A stretch of 43,506 bases of DNA from Granulicatella sp. WM01 (GCF_004570605.1 NZ_SPPB01000010.1:1-43506), one strand, 5' to 3'. Shown: positions 16,685-25,984, numbered from the stretch's first letter. Translations and numbers: made by a program. Notes: generated by a model not told the origin, from the sequence alone.

Positions 16685-17157
16685 GCTACCACCTGATGAT
16701 TAGCAAGTTCTAACATGCGCTCAATAGCATCTAAGTACCCGTTATAACGCTCTAATTCATCGAAAGTATCCACAAGATATATTTTTGTATTCATCAAATC
16801 TGCCAAATCATCACTCATCAAAATCCAAGGATTTGATATATCATCAAATGCAATATTATGGCTATCTTGATACTGATAAAGTCTGGATAAAATAGCTACT
16901 CCTCGTTCTTTAATCACTTCTATTTTCAAAGTTAATTGATAGTCCTCTATGGGTTTTAACATTTTATCTTGTCCAATAATATCAACATAAGATACATTAA
17001 ACTGTTGACAAATGCGATCAATCAGTTCAATTGAAACGACACTCGTTCCATTTTCATAACGACTTAAACTATTACGTGAAATGCCCACCATTCGAGCAAA
17101 TTCTGGTTGTGTCAAATGATTCGTATGACGTAGTGTTTTAATATTATCTCCAATCAT
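16681..17157 (-). CDS. pezA: PezA antitoxin/repressor
   Basis: The 158-residue product has the same length as pneumococcal PezA (from memory) and very similar sequence. The XRE helix-turn-helix is at about residues 5-60 (ARMVGISRNSLSRYENG is the recognition part), followed by EDYQLTLKIEV and NPWILMSDDLADLMN, the region that wraps PezT. PezA neutralises PezT and represses its own promoter. A perfect ribosome site (AAAGGAGGT) precedes the ATG. The promoter at 17185 has a palindrome at the -35 position. Since pezT lacks a normal start, PezA may now act as an orphan repressor. Confidence 0.92.
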   Translation of the reverse strand: MIGDNIKTLRHTNHLTQPEFARMVGISRNSLSRYENGTSVVSIELIDRICQQFNVSYVDIIGQDKMLKPIEDYQLTLKIEVIKERGVAILSRLYQYQDSHNIAFDDISNPWILMSDDLADLMNTKIYLVDTFDELERYNGYLDAIERMLELANHQVVA

Positions 17158-17184
17158 AACTAGATACCTCCTTTAATTCGGTCT

Positions 17185-17193
17185 ATTATACCA
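17185..17193 (-). promoter_or_regulatory. Extended -10 promoter of pezA
   Basis: Minus-strand TGGTATAAT is a consensus extended -10. The -35 position falls in the palindrome 17207-17224 and matches poorly, as is common when the -10 is extended. The leader is about 20 nt. Confidence 0.65.
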
Positions 17194-17206
17194 TAAAAAA
17201 CAAAAA

Positions 17207-17224
17207 CGCACCAATTTTGGTGCG
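17207..17224. promoter_or_regulatory. Palindrome at pezA promoter: operator or terminator
   Basis: CGCACCAA and TTGGTGCG are exact inverted repeats separated by two bases, covering the -35 region of pezA. That fits a PezA operator. On the minus strand it is followed by TTTTTGTTTTTT, so it could also terminate transcripts coming from the tRNA genes. Both readings are possible. Confidence 0.5.
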
Positions 17225-17665
17225 CAATCATTAGTTTATTAAAACCTAAATTAAAACTTTGATTGTGTAACATTTTATAAAGAATAATCTAAAATTTGGT
17301 AGGTATACAGTAATGTTAAATACTACCTTACCGTAAATCAAAAACTTAAATAGTTTGCTCTACTATACAAAGTATTTCCATAAAATGCTTTCTAAAAGAT
17401 GAAGAATAGACCTTTTAGAAAGCACATAGAAATTTATACTAGATTTTTTAGTTAATGCTTGAATGCGATTTTATGCATAATTTTTTGCATGACCTTTCGA
17501 GAAACTTACTATAAAAATAATGGTTAACTAGAATTATAGTCTAGTCATCAATCTTATTACAGATAAATACTAGATTCATGTTGAATAGGGACAATAAACA
17601 AAGAAGCTATTAACTCTAATCAAAATACTGCATGCATAAAATTATCTAACAAATTTACTGAAAAA
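17225..17665. other. Noncoding interval between tRNA genes and pezA
   Basis: About 440 AT-rich bases with no gene. It holds one clear hairpin: a 12-bp perfect stem, 17387-17398 with 17412-17423, loop 13 nt, without a strong T-run. The position next to tRNA genes makes remnants of an integrated element possible, but I find no direct repeat of the tRNA end. Confidence 0.45.
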
Positions 17666-17666
17666 C

Positions 17667-17696
17667 AAAAAAAGACCAACGCTATTGCGAAAGTCC
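17667..17696 (-). terminator. Terminator of the tRNA-Tyr/tRNA-Gln transcript
   Basis: An imperfect hairpin (17674-17696) with seven T residues on the minus strand, four bases after tRNA-Gln. Confidence 0.55.
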
Positions 17697-17699
17697 AAA

Positions 17700-17771
17700 C
17701 TGGGGTAGCTGGATTCGAACCAACGAATGACGGAGTCAAAGTCCGTTGCCTTACCGCTTGGCTATACCCCA
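17700..17771 (-). tRNA. tRNA-Gln (anticodon TTG)
   Basis: A 72-nt cloverleaf on the minus strand: 7-bp acceptor (TGGGGTA/TACCCCA), anticodon loop CTTTGAC in a 5-bp stem, T-loop GTTCGAATC. Anticodon UUG reads CAA/CAG. The 3' CCA is not encoded. Confidence 0.95.
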
Positions 17772-17783
17772 AGAATATAAAAG

Positions 17784-17864
17784 TGGGGAGAGGCAGATTC
17801 GAACTGCCGAACCCTAAGGAGCGGATTTACAGTCCGCCGCGTTTAGCCACTTCGCTATCTCCCC
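17784..17864 (-). tRNA. tRNA-Tyr (anticodon GTA)
   Basis: An 81-nt class II tRNA with a long variable arm (CTCCTTAGGGTTCGG region), acceptor GGGGAGA/TCTCCCC, anticodon loop CTGTAAA and T-loop GTTCGAATC. The 3' CCA is not encoded. It lies 12 nt before tRNA-Gln in the same transcript. Confidence 0.95.
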
Positions 17865-17888
17865 GCATCTCAAATACGATACTTTGAT

Positions 17889-17917
17889 ATAGTACATTAA
17901 AACTCTAAAAATTGCAA
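17889..17917 (-). promoter_or_regulatory. Promoter of the tRNA-Tyr/tRNA-Gln unit
   Basis: Minus strand TTGCAA (17912-17917), 17-nt spacer, TACTAT (17889-17894), 24 nt before tRNA-Tyr. Confidence 0.55.
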
Positions 17918-18029
17918 CCCTTTTTTTTATTTTTTTTAATTTTTTTATTCTCAATATAAAAAATTAATCTATTTCAAAAATAAATTTTATCTTAATGCCT
18001 ATTTATTTATAATGATATGACAACTATAT

Positions 18030-18074
18030 ATTCAGCAAGAAACCAAACATATTAAGAAAGATTTCTTGCTGAAT
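18030..18074 (-). terminator. Hairpin downstream of the HdeD/papain-like gene
   Basis: A perfect 13-bp stem (18030-18042/18062-18074) with a 19-nt loop, 36 nt past the stop. It lacks a good T-run, so termination would be weak or factor-assisted. Confidence 0.45.
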
Positions 18075-18110
18075 TATGTTATATCATCTTTTACTAAATC
18101 CATTGTATAG

Positions 18111-19433
18111 TTATTGTTCTACACTAAGATTGTCTAAATCTAAATAGACAGATTTACTAACTACAATAGAGTTGGGTCTAGCAAATTCTTTGTTCAAATA
18201 CTCTTGGTATGTCCCCGGAGAAATAAATCCTTTTACGCTCAATACATCTGTTCCAGCTTTTCCAATAATAGAGTCTGCCAATAATACACAATTTGTACTT
18301 AACACAAAATACGTTTTAAATTTTGAACTTGTAAATTTGAATAATTGTGCATCTGCTTCTTGCATCAGTTTATACGCATACATTGGTTCTTCTTTTCCAG
18401 AGTTTTTATTAGGTATAGGCGTTTTTTGAGGTTCCCAAGGAATTGTCAAAGACTTTAATTCCTCAATTTGTTTTTCAACATCTTTTTGTTGTTCCACAGT
18501 CAAATCAATACCGTAGCCAAATAATGTTTTGTGACTTTCTTGTTGGCAAAACGTAATATACTTTTCTCTGTCAGCAATAAATAACACACCGTCTCCAACA
18601 GTACCAAATAGTCTTTCAGAGGTTGGATCATAGCTACCATAAGAAATCACTTGATTATTATAGCAAATATCAACATGTCCAATAGCTCCAAACACATTTG
18701 TTTGCGAAGTATGAATAAATACTTCTAACTCAGCATCTTTATTTTCTTTAACAATAGTTAAATCATCTTCTGCTATCTCATCTTTACTATTTTGTAAATA
18801 CGTATTCACTCTATCTAGTGTATTAGCAGGAATTAAAGCTGCAATAAAGAGCGGCATAGACACACGCACACGTCTTTTTAACTTGTTTTTGCCGACTTCA
18901 CTATTGAACCAAATGCCGTCCCTTAAATATGTCATACCCAACATCATTAAATAAATGCCTAAAATACCTAATTGGAATTCTCCTCTTGTTTCTGTTGGAA
19001 TTAAGCCAAATATCCCAAAACAAGATAACCACATACTATCAAATAAATATTTCCAACGTGGTTTTATATCATTTTTACGGTATAACATATATGTCACAAA
19101 ATTAATAGTCGCCTCAAATAATTGATAAATCGAAACAAAAAAGACAACCACATAAATTAATGTATTTTCAACAAATAATGAATTTCCTATAATAAAGGAT
19201 ACAATCATTTTTATAATGACGCCAGCTATATTTTCATGACCACCTTTTTTTCTAAACCAACGTGTTAATAAGCTCCAAAGTGCTGTAATAAACATCCAAA
19301 ATGTAAACAGCTCAATCGCTACACGTGGTGCCGTACTGCCGTAGAAAAAGAGTAACAGACCTACTAAAATGGTTAATACGCCTTCTCTAATTAAAGATTT
19401 TCCGGTATAGTTTAAATCACTCAAACTTTTCAT
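18111..19433 (-). CDS. HdeD-like (DUF308) membrane protein with putative permuted papain-fold domain
   Basis: A 440-residue protein. Residues about 18-205 form six or seven membrane helices with the HdeD/DUF308 pattern. The cytoplasmic or extracellular C-terminal part (about 235-430) begins with HTSQTNVFGAIGHVDICYN and ends with VLSTNCVLLADSII. A His early (His253) in a GH-V-I strand and a Cys late (Cys382) in an NC helix start is the order seen in circularly permuted NlpC/P60 or LRAT-like papain folds. I infer a thiol hydrolase or acyltransferase domain; substrate unknown. It follows hslO by 13 nt, so it is co-transcribed with a redox chaperone, which may hint at a stress role. Confidence 0.65.
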   Translation of the reverse strand: MKSLSDLNYTGKSLIREGVLTILVGLLLFFYGSTAPRVAIELFTFWMFITALWSLLTRWFRKKGGHENIAGVIIKMIVSFIIGNSLFVENTLIYVVVFFVSIYQLFEATINFVTYMLYRKNDIKPRWKYLFDSMWLSCFGIFGLIPTETRGEFQLGILGIYLMMLGMTYLRDGIWFNSEVGKNKLKRRVRVSMPLFIAALIPANTLDRVNTYLQNSKDEIAEDDLTIVKENKDAELEVFIHTSQTNVFGAIGHVDICYNNQVISYGSYDPTSERLFGTVGDGVLFIADREKYITFCQQESHKTLFGYGIDLTVEQQKDVEKQIEELKSLTIPWEPQKTPIPNKNSGKEEPMYAYKLMQEADAQLFKFTSSKFKTYFVLSTNCVLLADSIIGKAGTDVLSVKGFISPGTYQEYLNKEFARPNSIVVSKSVYLDLDNLSVEQ

Positions 19434-19446
19434 ATATCTTCTCCTA

Positions 19447-20322
19447 TTACAAACAATCTATCAGACGTTGTAAATCTTCAGCTGTAAAATGGTATTTATC
19501 ATTACAATAGTGACAAACTACCTCCGCCTGATTATCTTCTTGTTTAATAGTCAGTAGTTCTTCTTTTCCTAGAGTAATTAATCCTGCCTCGAATCTTTCT
19601 CTTGAGCAATCACATTGAAATTTTACAGGTAACTTGTCTAAAAACTTAATATTTTCTTTGCCTAGTACCCATTCTAAAATCTCTTCTGGTGTGCAACCAC
19701 TGTCCATTAAATCAGAAATTTGCGGCATCTTTTGAACACGTTGCTCAATCTCGCTTATCGTTTCATCTGTTGCTCCTGGCATCACTTGTACCATAAACCC
19801 TCCAGAAGTTCTAATACAATCGTCAGTATCAACTAGGACACTCACACCAATACACGACGGTGTTTGTTCAGATACAGCCATATAATACGTGAAATCTTCT
19901 CCTAATTCTCCGTCAATAATGGGAACTTGCCCTGAAAAAGGTTCTTTTAACCCTAAATCTTTACGTACTGTCAATGTTCCTGATGTGCCCACTGCACCTC
20001 TAACGTCTAGTTTTCCTTTATTGTTAAGTGGTAAAGCAACTTTGGGATTTTGAATATAACCTCTAACATGCCCTTGTCCATTGCTATCTACTACAATTTT
20101 ACCACCAGCACCGTTTCCGTCTACTATAACAGTCAATTTCTCTTTGTCTTTTAAATTATAGCCTAATAGAATCGCACCAACCATCGTTCTTCCTAAAGCT
20201 GCACTTGATGTGTGCCATGTATCATGACGTTGTTGTGCTTGAGCTACTGTTTGTGTCGCATCTACGGCAAAAGCTCTCACTTGTCCATTAAATGCTAATG
20301 CTTTTACTAAATAATCAGCCAT
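19447..20322 (-). CDS. hslO: Hsp33, redox-activated chaperone
   Basis: Hsp33 is a holdase activated by oxidation of four zinc-bound cysteines. The 291-residue product has them at the C-terminus as FQCDCSRERF and VVCHYCNDKYHF (CxC and CxxC, about residues 238-274). The N-terminal domain has the usual MVGAILLGYNLKDKEKLTV segment. AAGGAG lies before the ATG. In many Firmicutes hslO lies just after ftsH, as here, though an interval of about 800 bp with a repeat element separates the two. Confidence 0.95.
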   Translation of the reverse strand: MADYLVKALAFNGQVRAFAVDATQTVAQAQQRHDTWHTSSAALGRTMVGAILLGYNLKDKEKLTVIVDGNGAGGKIVVDSNGQGHVRGYIQNPKVALPLNNKGKLDVRGAVGTSGTLTVRKDLGLKEPFSGQVPIIDGELGEDFTYYMAVSEQTPSCIGVSVLVDTDDCIRTSGGFMVQVMPGATDETISEIEQRVQKMPQISDLMDSGCTPEEILEWVLGKENIKFLDKLPVKFQCDCSRERFEAGLITLGKEELLTIKQEDNQAEVVCHYCNDKYHFTAEDLQRLIDCL

Positions 20323-20933
20323 ATTTTCTCCTTTTTATTATAACAACTCATCTATAGTCTTATCTTTAATAATCGATATTCTTTTTTGACTATATTCGTA
20401 CATTTTACCACATCTTAAAGAAAAGATATATAAAATAACACATATAATTTCTACATGAATCATACACTCAAAACTCAATTTACCTTTTTACAAGTTAACA
20501 TATCATTTTACCGCACATATTTTTGCCCATACAAACTGTTTAATGCTACTTTATTAGATTATTTTAATAATTTCTATTCTTTTTCCAGCACATGTTATGT
20601 TTATCTACATTTCAGTAAACTACAATAATGACCTATTATTATGGATTCAACCATTTATTTCTAGTTTTTCTAAAAATAATCTGATAACTTTTTGTATTAA
20701 TTGTGCCTTTAATGAACTCTTTTAGCTTACCGATAAAAAATCTTAACAACAATACCCATATCTCTTGCTTTAACATTATTTTCCATGTTTATGTCATGCC
20801 ATTTTTTAGTCTATACATCTGTTTCCAATCATCATATCATTTCACATTTATGCTAGATAAAATGAATAATGGCTTGATGTAGATTTTTCAATAACATTAA
20901 AATTTTGTCTAGCATTTTATTTTGTAAATGCTT
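20323..20933. other. Noncoding interval upstream of hslO
   Basis: About 610 bases without a recognisable gene. The hslO promoter must be here; TGGTAAAAT on the minus strand near 20400 is a possible extended -10. TGTTATAAT at about 20337-20345 is too close to the ribosome site to serve. Confidence 0.45.
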
Positions 20934-20970
20934 AGGGTGATAGATAGACTGCACGTCTACCTATCATCCT
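20934..20970. other. Long hairpin of unknown role
   Basis: A 16-bp stem (20934-20949/20955-20970, one mismatch and one wobble) with a 5-nt loop. No T-run follows on either strand, so it is not a typical terminator. It lies 17 bp from the 140-bp inverted-repeat element. Confidence 0.5.
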
Positions 20971-20986
20971 GTTTATAAAGCTATAC

Positions 20987-21127
20987 AAAAAGGGAGTGGG
21001 AAAAAACTAAAAATTTTAGCCTTTCGATTAACATTTGAAAAATTGAAAACAGCTTAGAATCAACGTTTCTGATAACGTCATTATAAGCTGTTTTTTATTT
21101 TTAAGACTTTTTCCCCAGTCCCTTTTT
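20987..21127. repeat. Roughly 140-bp inverted-repeat element (MITE- or BOX-like)
   Basis: The outer arms (about 20987-21008 and 21104-21127) are nearly complementary: AAAAAGGGAGTGGG and CCCCAGTCCCTTTTT. An inner 11-bp stem (21046-21056/21084-21094) with a nested AACGT hairpin follows, with T-runs after the arms. It lies six bases from the ftsH stop and could also terminate that transcript. GGAGTGGGA-type arms are, as I recall, common in dispersed repeats of Lactobacillales. I see no second copy in this window. Confidence 0.55.
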
Positions 21128-21133
21128 ACTTTT

Positions 21134-23032
21134 TTATAATGTACTTGGCATTTGTCCAGTTTCAAATAACGCCTTAATAGTTGGGCCATCAATCGTTTCA
21201 AACTCTAATAATTTTTCTGCAATTAAATCTAGTTTTGTACGGTTAGCCATTAAAATTTCTCTAGCTTTTTGATGTGCTTTATTCATTATTTGAATAACTT
21301 CATTATCAATAGCATGTGCAGTTTGATCTGAGTACACTTTTTGAATACCTTGCCCTGGTACCATCTCTACTCCGTAATCTACCATACCTAACGTTGAACT
21401 CATTCCATATTTCATAATCATGGCACGCACAATTTCTGTTGCTTGCTCAAAGTCATTTAATGCCCCTGTTGACGGTTCATTAAATATAATTTCTTCAGCA
21501 GTACGTCCAGCAAGTAAACCGACTACTCTATGGAATAATTCTTCTTTTGAAACAACGACTTGATCTTCTTTAGGTAAAGAAATAACATATCCTGCCGCAC
21601 GTCCACGGGGTACAATCGTCACTTTATGTACTTCTTCTGCTGCATCAAGCACTAATCCAGCAATGGCATGTCCTGCTTCATGATAAGCAACAATACGGTT
21701 TGCTTTTTCTGTACGTTTACGATCTCTCTTAGCTAAACCAGCAATAATACGATCCTGCGCTTCGTTAATATCTTCCATTTCAATTTGCTTTTTATTTAAA
21801 CGTGCAGCTATTAAGGCAGCTTCATTTAATAAGTTTGCCAAGTCTGCTCCTGCAAATCCTGGTGTTTGTTGTGCAACTGTTTTTAAAACAACATCAGATG
21901 CTAATGGTTTATTTTTAGCATGAACCGCTAAAATATCTTCTCTAGCTTTTACATCTGGATTTCCTACCATAATTTTACGGTCAAAACGTCCTGGACGTAA
22001 TAAAGCAGGGTCTAATACATCTGAACGGTTTGTTGCAGCGATAACAATAACACCACCCTCATTACTTTCAAAACCATCCATTTCAACAAGTAACTGATTT
22101 AGTGTTTGTTCACGTTCATCATTACCACCACCCATACCAGCTCCACGTCGACGACCAACGGCATCTATTTCATCAATAAAAATAATAGCTGGTGCTGTTT
22201 TTTTAGCTTTTTCAAATAAATCTCTAACTCGACTTGCTCCTACACCGACAAACATTTCAACAAATTGTGAGCCTGAAATAGAATGGAATGGAACATTTGC
22301 CTCACCCGCTACTGCTTTAGCTAATAACGTTTTACCTGTCCCTGGAGGCCCTTCTAATAATACACCTTTTGGTATTTTTGCACCTAAGGCTGTAAAGCGT
22401 CTAGGGTCTTTTAAAAATTCAACAACTTCAATTAGTTCTTGCTTTTCTTCATCTGCTCCTGCAACGTCACTAAAACGAACATTGCTTGGTTTACCTTGTG
22501 TATCTTCTGGACGTAAGCGACCAAAACTCATTGGATTTCGTCCACCATTACCTCCCATATTACCCATAGCATTAAACATAAAGAAACCAATAATAAGAAT
22601 TGGAATTAAATTGATAGCTAGTGTTATCCAAATACTTGCATCACTTTCAGGAAATTGTCTAACGATAACATTATGCTTTTGTGTTAAATTTGCTAACGTT
22701 TCTGAAAGGTGTTCTGAATGAATAACGTATAAGTTAAATTTTTTTACTTTTGTTTGCTTTGTACCAAATAAAGTATCTACTAAATTGGTTTGTGGTGTTT
22801 GGCTGTCTATAGCTTCTTTAAATTCACCAGATACATTCATTCCAGATCCTGCTGATTGTTCATTTAACTTAGACACATTCCCTTTTTCAAGTTGTGTCAC
22901 AAGCTCCGTTAGTGTAATGGGTTGTTCTTTCTCAGATCCTACGCCACTGATCATTGAATAAAATCCCCAAATAACGACTATAAATAGAAATATGTATAAA
23001 ATATTTCCACCTAAAAAGCTCTTTTTCTTCAT
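21134..23032 (-). CDS. ftsH: FtsH, membrane AAA+ zinc metalloprotease
   Basis: FtsH degrades unassembled membrane proteins and regulators. The 632-residue product has two membrane helices (about 10-27 and 134-153) around an extracellular domain. Walker A GPPGTGKT (228-235), Walker B FIDEID, the second region of homology with [18 protein letters not shown], and the zinc site HEAGH (451-455) with the third ligand further on are all present. GGAGG precedes the ATG. It follows hpt by 112 nt, enough for a promoter; an extended -10 (TGCTAATAT on minus) is a candidate. Confidence 0.98.
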   Translation of the reverse strand: MKKKSFLGGNILYIFLFIVVIWGFYSMISGVGSEKEQPITLTELVTQLEKGNVSKLNEQSAGSGMNVSGEFKEAIDSQTPQTNLVDTLFGTKQTKVKKFNLYVIHSEHLSETLANLTQKHNVIVRQFPESDASIWITLAINLIPILIIGFFMFNAMGNMGGNGGRNPMSFGRLRPEDTQGKPSNVRFSDVAGADEEKQELIEVVEFLKDPRRFTALGAKIPKGVLLEGPPGTGKTLLAKAVAGEANVPFHSISGSQFVEMFVGVGASRVRDLFEKAKKTAPAIIFIDEIDAVGRRRGAGMGGGNDEREQTLNQLLVEMDGFESNEGGVIVIAATNRSDVLDPALLRPGRFDRKIMVGNPDVKAREDILAVHAKNKPLASDVVLKTVAQQTPGFAGADLANLLNEAALIAARLNKKQIEMEDINEAQDRIIAGLAKRDRKRTEKANRIVAYHEAGHAIAGLVLDAAEEVHKVTIVPRGRAAGYVISLPKEDQVVVSKEELFHRVVGLLAGRTAEEIIFNEPSTGALNDFEQATEIVRAMIMKYGMSSTLGMVDYGVEMVPGQGIQKVYSDQTAHAIDNEVIQIMNKAHQKAREILMANRTKLDLIAEKLLEFETIDGPTIKALFETGQMPSTL

Positions 23033-23144
23033 ACGTTCCTCCTATACTTAAAACTATTACCATAGTTTTTAGATATCTGTTATATATTAGCATAAAATAC
23101 TGAAAAAAACTTAAAAAGTGTCTTTTCTTTCATAAAATCAGTCT

Positions 23145-23699
23145 TTAGTCCAATATTTCTCTTTGATAAACTGATTCTTTTAATACACCAATATACGGTA
23201 AGTTACGGTATTTTTGAGCATAATCTAATCCATAGCCAACAACAAATTCGTTCGGAACTTCTAATCCGACATAATCAGCTTTCAAGTCAACTACACGTCT
23301 TTCTGGTTTATCTAAAATAGTAACCACTGCAATAGATTCTGCCTTGCGATACTCAAATAGTTCTTTTAATTTTAATAAAGTTCTTCCCGTATCTACAATA
23401 TCCTCAATCAAAATAAGATGACGACCCTCAACTGAAGTATCCAAATCTTTAATAATTTTAACATGCCCTGAAGACTCTGTTCCCTCGTAATAACTGCTGA
23501 CATCAATAAAATCAATTTCCATTGGAATAGGCATGTGGCGAACTAAGTCTGTCATAAACATAACTGAACCACGTAGTACGCCTACAACTAGCGGATTTTT
23601 ATCTTTATATTCTTTGCTTAATTGGTTTCCTAATCTTACTACGCATTCTTCTAATTCTTCACGTGTCACTAGTACTTTAGCAATATCTTGTTCTATCAT
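23145..23699 (-). CDS. hpt: Hypoxanthine-guanine phosphoribosyltransferase
   Basis: Converts hypoxanthine or guanine plus PRPP to IMP or GMP (purine salvage). The 184-residue product has the PRPP-binding motif [14 protein letters not shown] (about 97-110) and [14 protein letters not shown]. Its start overlaps the tilS stop by 4 nt (ATGA), the conserved tilS-hpt-ftsH order of Firmicutes; in Bacillus TilS and HprT form a complex, which would explain the coupling. Confidence 0.97.
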   Translation of the reverse strand: MIEQDIAKVLVTREELEECVVRLGNQLSKEYKDKNPLVVGVLRGSVMFMTDLVRHMPIPMEIDFIDVSSYYEGTESSGHVKIIKDLDTSVEGRHLILIEDIVDTGRTLLKLKELFEYRKAESIAVVTILDKPERRVVDLKADYVGLEVPNEFVVGYGLDYAQKYRNLPYIGVLKESVYQREILD

Positions 23700-24985
23700 G
23701 ATGTTTCTCTCTTTCTATAATTCAAATAATATCGTATTGTTATTTTATCAGTTTCTTGCTGTTTAGACAATTTTGTTAAATCTGGATGTAAAATAGCTAG
23801 TATTTTCCCTTGTGAATCAACAGCCAATAATATATTTTCTCGTTGATACGCTGGAATTTTTTCATCAATTAAAATACGACTAATTTTTTTCGTATGATAT
23901 TTCAACTGAAACGTATCCCCTGTTTTTCTAGGGCGTAATGTAACAGGGAGTTGCTCTTTACACACACCAACTAATGTATCGTTTGTTTCATACTGGCTTA
24001 AATACACCGTTCCTGTATCTTGAACATACTCGTTTTCCAGTACAATTGAATGCACATGTTCACTCTTTACAGTAGTTAAAAAGATGTGCTGATACGACAC
24101 AACGCACCACATGTTTTCTTTTAAGCGTATCCTTTTTTCCCCGTCTTGTTTTGAAAGAAGCAATAATAATTGATTAACGCTATATCGTTCTAAAACATCA
24201 TTATCAAACAGCCACTTTGCAATGATTTCTTTTTGCATTGGAACGGACAATTTCAATAATGCGTGTTTATTTAACTGGTTGTCTTTGCAAACTTCAGGAT
24301 ATACACACGCTACACTATCTTTTACAATACTTAAAACGTCTTTTAAATCATTTGAAAAGTTGATAAAATGCTCGCCTAAGTTCTCTTGTTCTCTCTCTAA
24401 TTGCGGCACAATTAAATGTCTAAGACGATTTCTAGTATAGTTTAAGCTCTCGTTTGTTGAATCGACAACATGTGAGACTTGCTCTTTAAGAGCATATCTT
24501 TCAATATCTTTTTTAGTATACAACAACAATGGTCTAGCCAGCACACAACCATTAGTCATCTGTCTAAATAAAGACATACCCGAAATACCTTGTAATGAAC
24601 TTCCACGCATCAGTTTGAATAAAATTGTTTCAACTTGATCTTGTGCATGGTGTGCCGTCACTAAATAATCACAATGAAATTGCATAAGAATGTTATCAAA
24701 AAAAGCGTACCGATACTCTCTTGCCTCTTCCTCACTTCTAAGATGCTGGGGTATATCTGTATTGGTATAGAAAGGAATATGATGTATCTTACAAAACTGT
24801 CTAACATGTTCAACATCATTAGCTGAATCTACTCTCATTCCATGATTGACACTTGCCACCATAAAATTTGGACGTTCTTGACTAGGTAATTGACTAAATA
24901 AATGCAATAAAACCATTGAATCTATTCCCCCTGAAACAGCTAATAAAAGTGTATCTGTTGACTTCCAAAAAGGTGTTAGCTTCAT
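23696..24985 (-). CDS. tilS: TilS, tRNA-Ile lysidine synthetase
   Basis: Modifies C34 of the CAU-anticodon tRNA-Ile to lysidine, which is essential for reading AUA. The 429-residue product has the PP-loop SGGIDSM (18-24) and the conserved [12 protein letters not shown] segment in its central region. AAAGGA precedes the ATG. It follows yabR by 92 nt with a hairpin between. Because TilS fixes AUA decoding as isoleucine, it is relevant to the ATA at the pezT start only as background. Confidence 0.95.
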   Translation of the reverse strand: MKLTPFWKSTDTLLLAVSGGIDSMVLLHLFSQLPSQERPNFMVASVNHGMRVDSANDVEHVRQFCKIHHIPFYTNTDIPQHLRSEEEAREYRYAFFDNILMQFHCDYLVTAHHAQDQVETILFKLMRGSSLQGISGMSLFRQMTNGCVLARPLLLYTKKDIERYALKEQVSHVVDSTNESLNYTRNRLRHLIVPQLEREQENLGEHFINFSNDLKDVLSIVKDSVACVYPEVCKDNQLNKHALLKLSVPMQKEIIAKWLFDNDVLERYSVNQLLLLLSKQDGEKRIRLKENMWCVVSYQHIFLTTVKSEHVHSIVLENEYVQDTGTVYLSQYETNDTLVGVCKEQLPVTLRPRKTGDTFQLKYHTKKISRILIDEKIPAYQRENILLAVDSQGKILAILHPDLTKLSKQQETDKITIRYYLNYRKRETS

Positions 24986-25041
24986 GTTTTCCAGTCCTTT
25001 CTTTTATCAATTATTTCTATTCAAGTGATAAAACATAAGAA

Positions 25042-25063
25042 TCGCATCAAAAAATTGATGCGA
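25042..25063 (-). other. Hairpin between yabR and tilS
   Basis: A perfect 9-bp stem with an AAAA loop lies between the two genes. The minus strand after it reads TTCTTATG, so any termination is weak. It may tune expression of tilS-hpt. Confidence 0.45.
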
Positions 25064-25077
25064 CAATAAACATCTTG

Positions 25078-25524
25078 TTAGCTTCTGCGGCCGCCCCGAC
25101 CGCCACGTTTTCCTTCAGTATTGCGTTTCAATGACAATAAACGTTCATCACTATCTTTTAGAAAAGCACTCATTAAAGCATCAAAATCTTCTGTTTTCTT
25201 TGCTTTATTAGGTTCTGAAAACTTAGGCAAACGACGTTCCTGCTTAAATTCAAACTTATTTGTTTGCTCTTTTTGTAACTGTTCTTTTTTCTCCACTGCT
25301 TGACGAATAGAAAAACTAATTTTACCGTCTGGAGCAACTGCAACAACTTTAACCTCAACAACATCTCCTACATTTAACACATCTGACACGTTGTTAATAA
25401 AAGTATCGGATACTTCACTAATATGAACTAATCCTGTTTCTCCTGTATCCAATTTAACAAATGCTCCAAATTTTGTAATACTAGTCACTTTTGCTGATGA
25501 CTTATTCCCTATTTCTAATACCAT
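25078..25524 (-). CDS. yabR: YabR-like S1 RNA-binding protein
   Basis: A 148-residue protein with one S1 OB-fold domain (residues 1-75; GETGLVHISEVSD is the S1 core) and a basic, disordered tail ending GKRGGRGGRRS, which likely binds RNA. Its exact role is unknown; S1 proteins of this type are polypeptide- or ribosome-associated. It lies between divIC and tilS, the standard Firmicute order, 25 nt after divIC. Confidence 0.9.
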   Translation of the reverse strand: MVLEIGNKSSAKVTSITKFGAFVKLDTGETGLVHISEVSDTFINNVSDVLNVGDVVEVKVVAVAPDGKISFSIRQAVEKKEQLQKEQTNKFEFKQERRLPKFSEPNKAKKTEDFDALMSAFLKDSDERLLSLKRNTEGKRGGRGGRRS

Positions 25525-25549
25525 AAAACGATTTTGCCTCCACGCACAA

Positions 25550-25906
25550 TTAATTTCCTGTTGAATCTCTTCGTGCTTTTTCCTGTTTCAATAAATTATT
25601 TTCTTCAAGGATATTAAAAATGATTTCATTAGGCAAACTATAATGCCCTCGACTTCTCGCCAATTTCAACACATAATTATCATCTTGTAACATATCAACT
25701 TGTGCTTGTAGTTCAAGTTGCTTTACATTTGCAGCACTTTGTTGTGCTTGAACATCTTGCAATTCTCTTTGTAAGTTTTTTGTCTGCTCGACATTTCGCC
25801 AGATTTGTAGAGCTAAGACTATTGCAAAAATACTCGTTATTGCAATCCAAATAAACACTCGATTCGTTGGTTGACGTTTCTGAATTTTTTGTGCATCTTG
25901 ATTCAT
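25550..25906 (-). CDS. divIC: DivIC, FtsB-like septum protein
   Basis: DivIC acts with FtsL and DivIB in the divisome. The 118-residue product has a short cytoplasmic start (NQDAQKIQKRQPTNR), one membrane helix (about 17-33) and an extracellular coiled coil (QTKNLQRELQDVQAQQ), then the conserved YVLKLARSRGHYSLPNE motif. GGAGAGG precedes the ATG. Its promoter at 25957-25984 is strong, and it leads yabR, tilS and hpt. Confidence 0.93.
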   Translation of the reverse strand: MNQDAQKIQKRQPTNRVFIWIAITSIFAIVLALQIWRNVEQTKNLQRELQDVQAQQSAANVKQLELQAQVDMLQDDNYVLKLARSRGHYSLPNEIIFNILEENNLLKQEKARRDSTGN

Positions 25907-25956
25907 CTATATCCTCTCCTTTCTAATTTATCTCACCATAAAAAGTCTTCAACAAA

Positions 25957-25984
25957 ATTATAGCAAATTTATATTTTTTGTCCA
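25957..25984 (-). promoter_or_regulatory. Promoter of divIC-yabR-tilS-hpt
   Basis: Minus strand TGGACA (25979-25984), 16-nt spacer, extended -10 TGCTATAAT (hexamer at 25957-25962). Near consensus. Confidence 0.7.

Noticed and set aside
20337-20345. Extended -10 (TGTTATAAT) as hslO promoter
   Set aside because: Transcription would start inside the ribosome site, leaving almost no leader.
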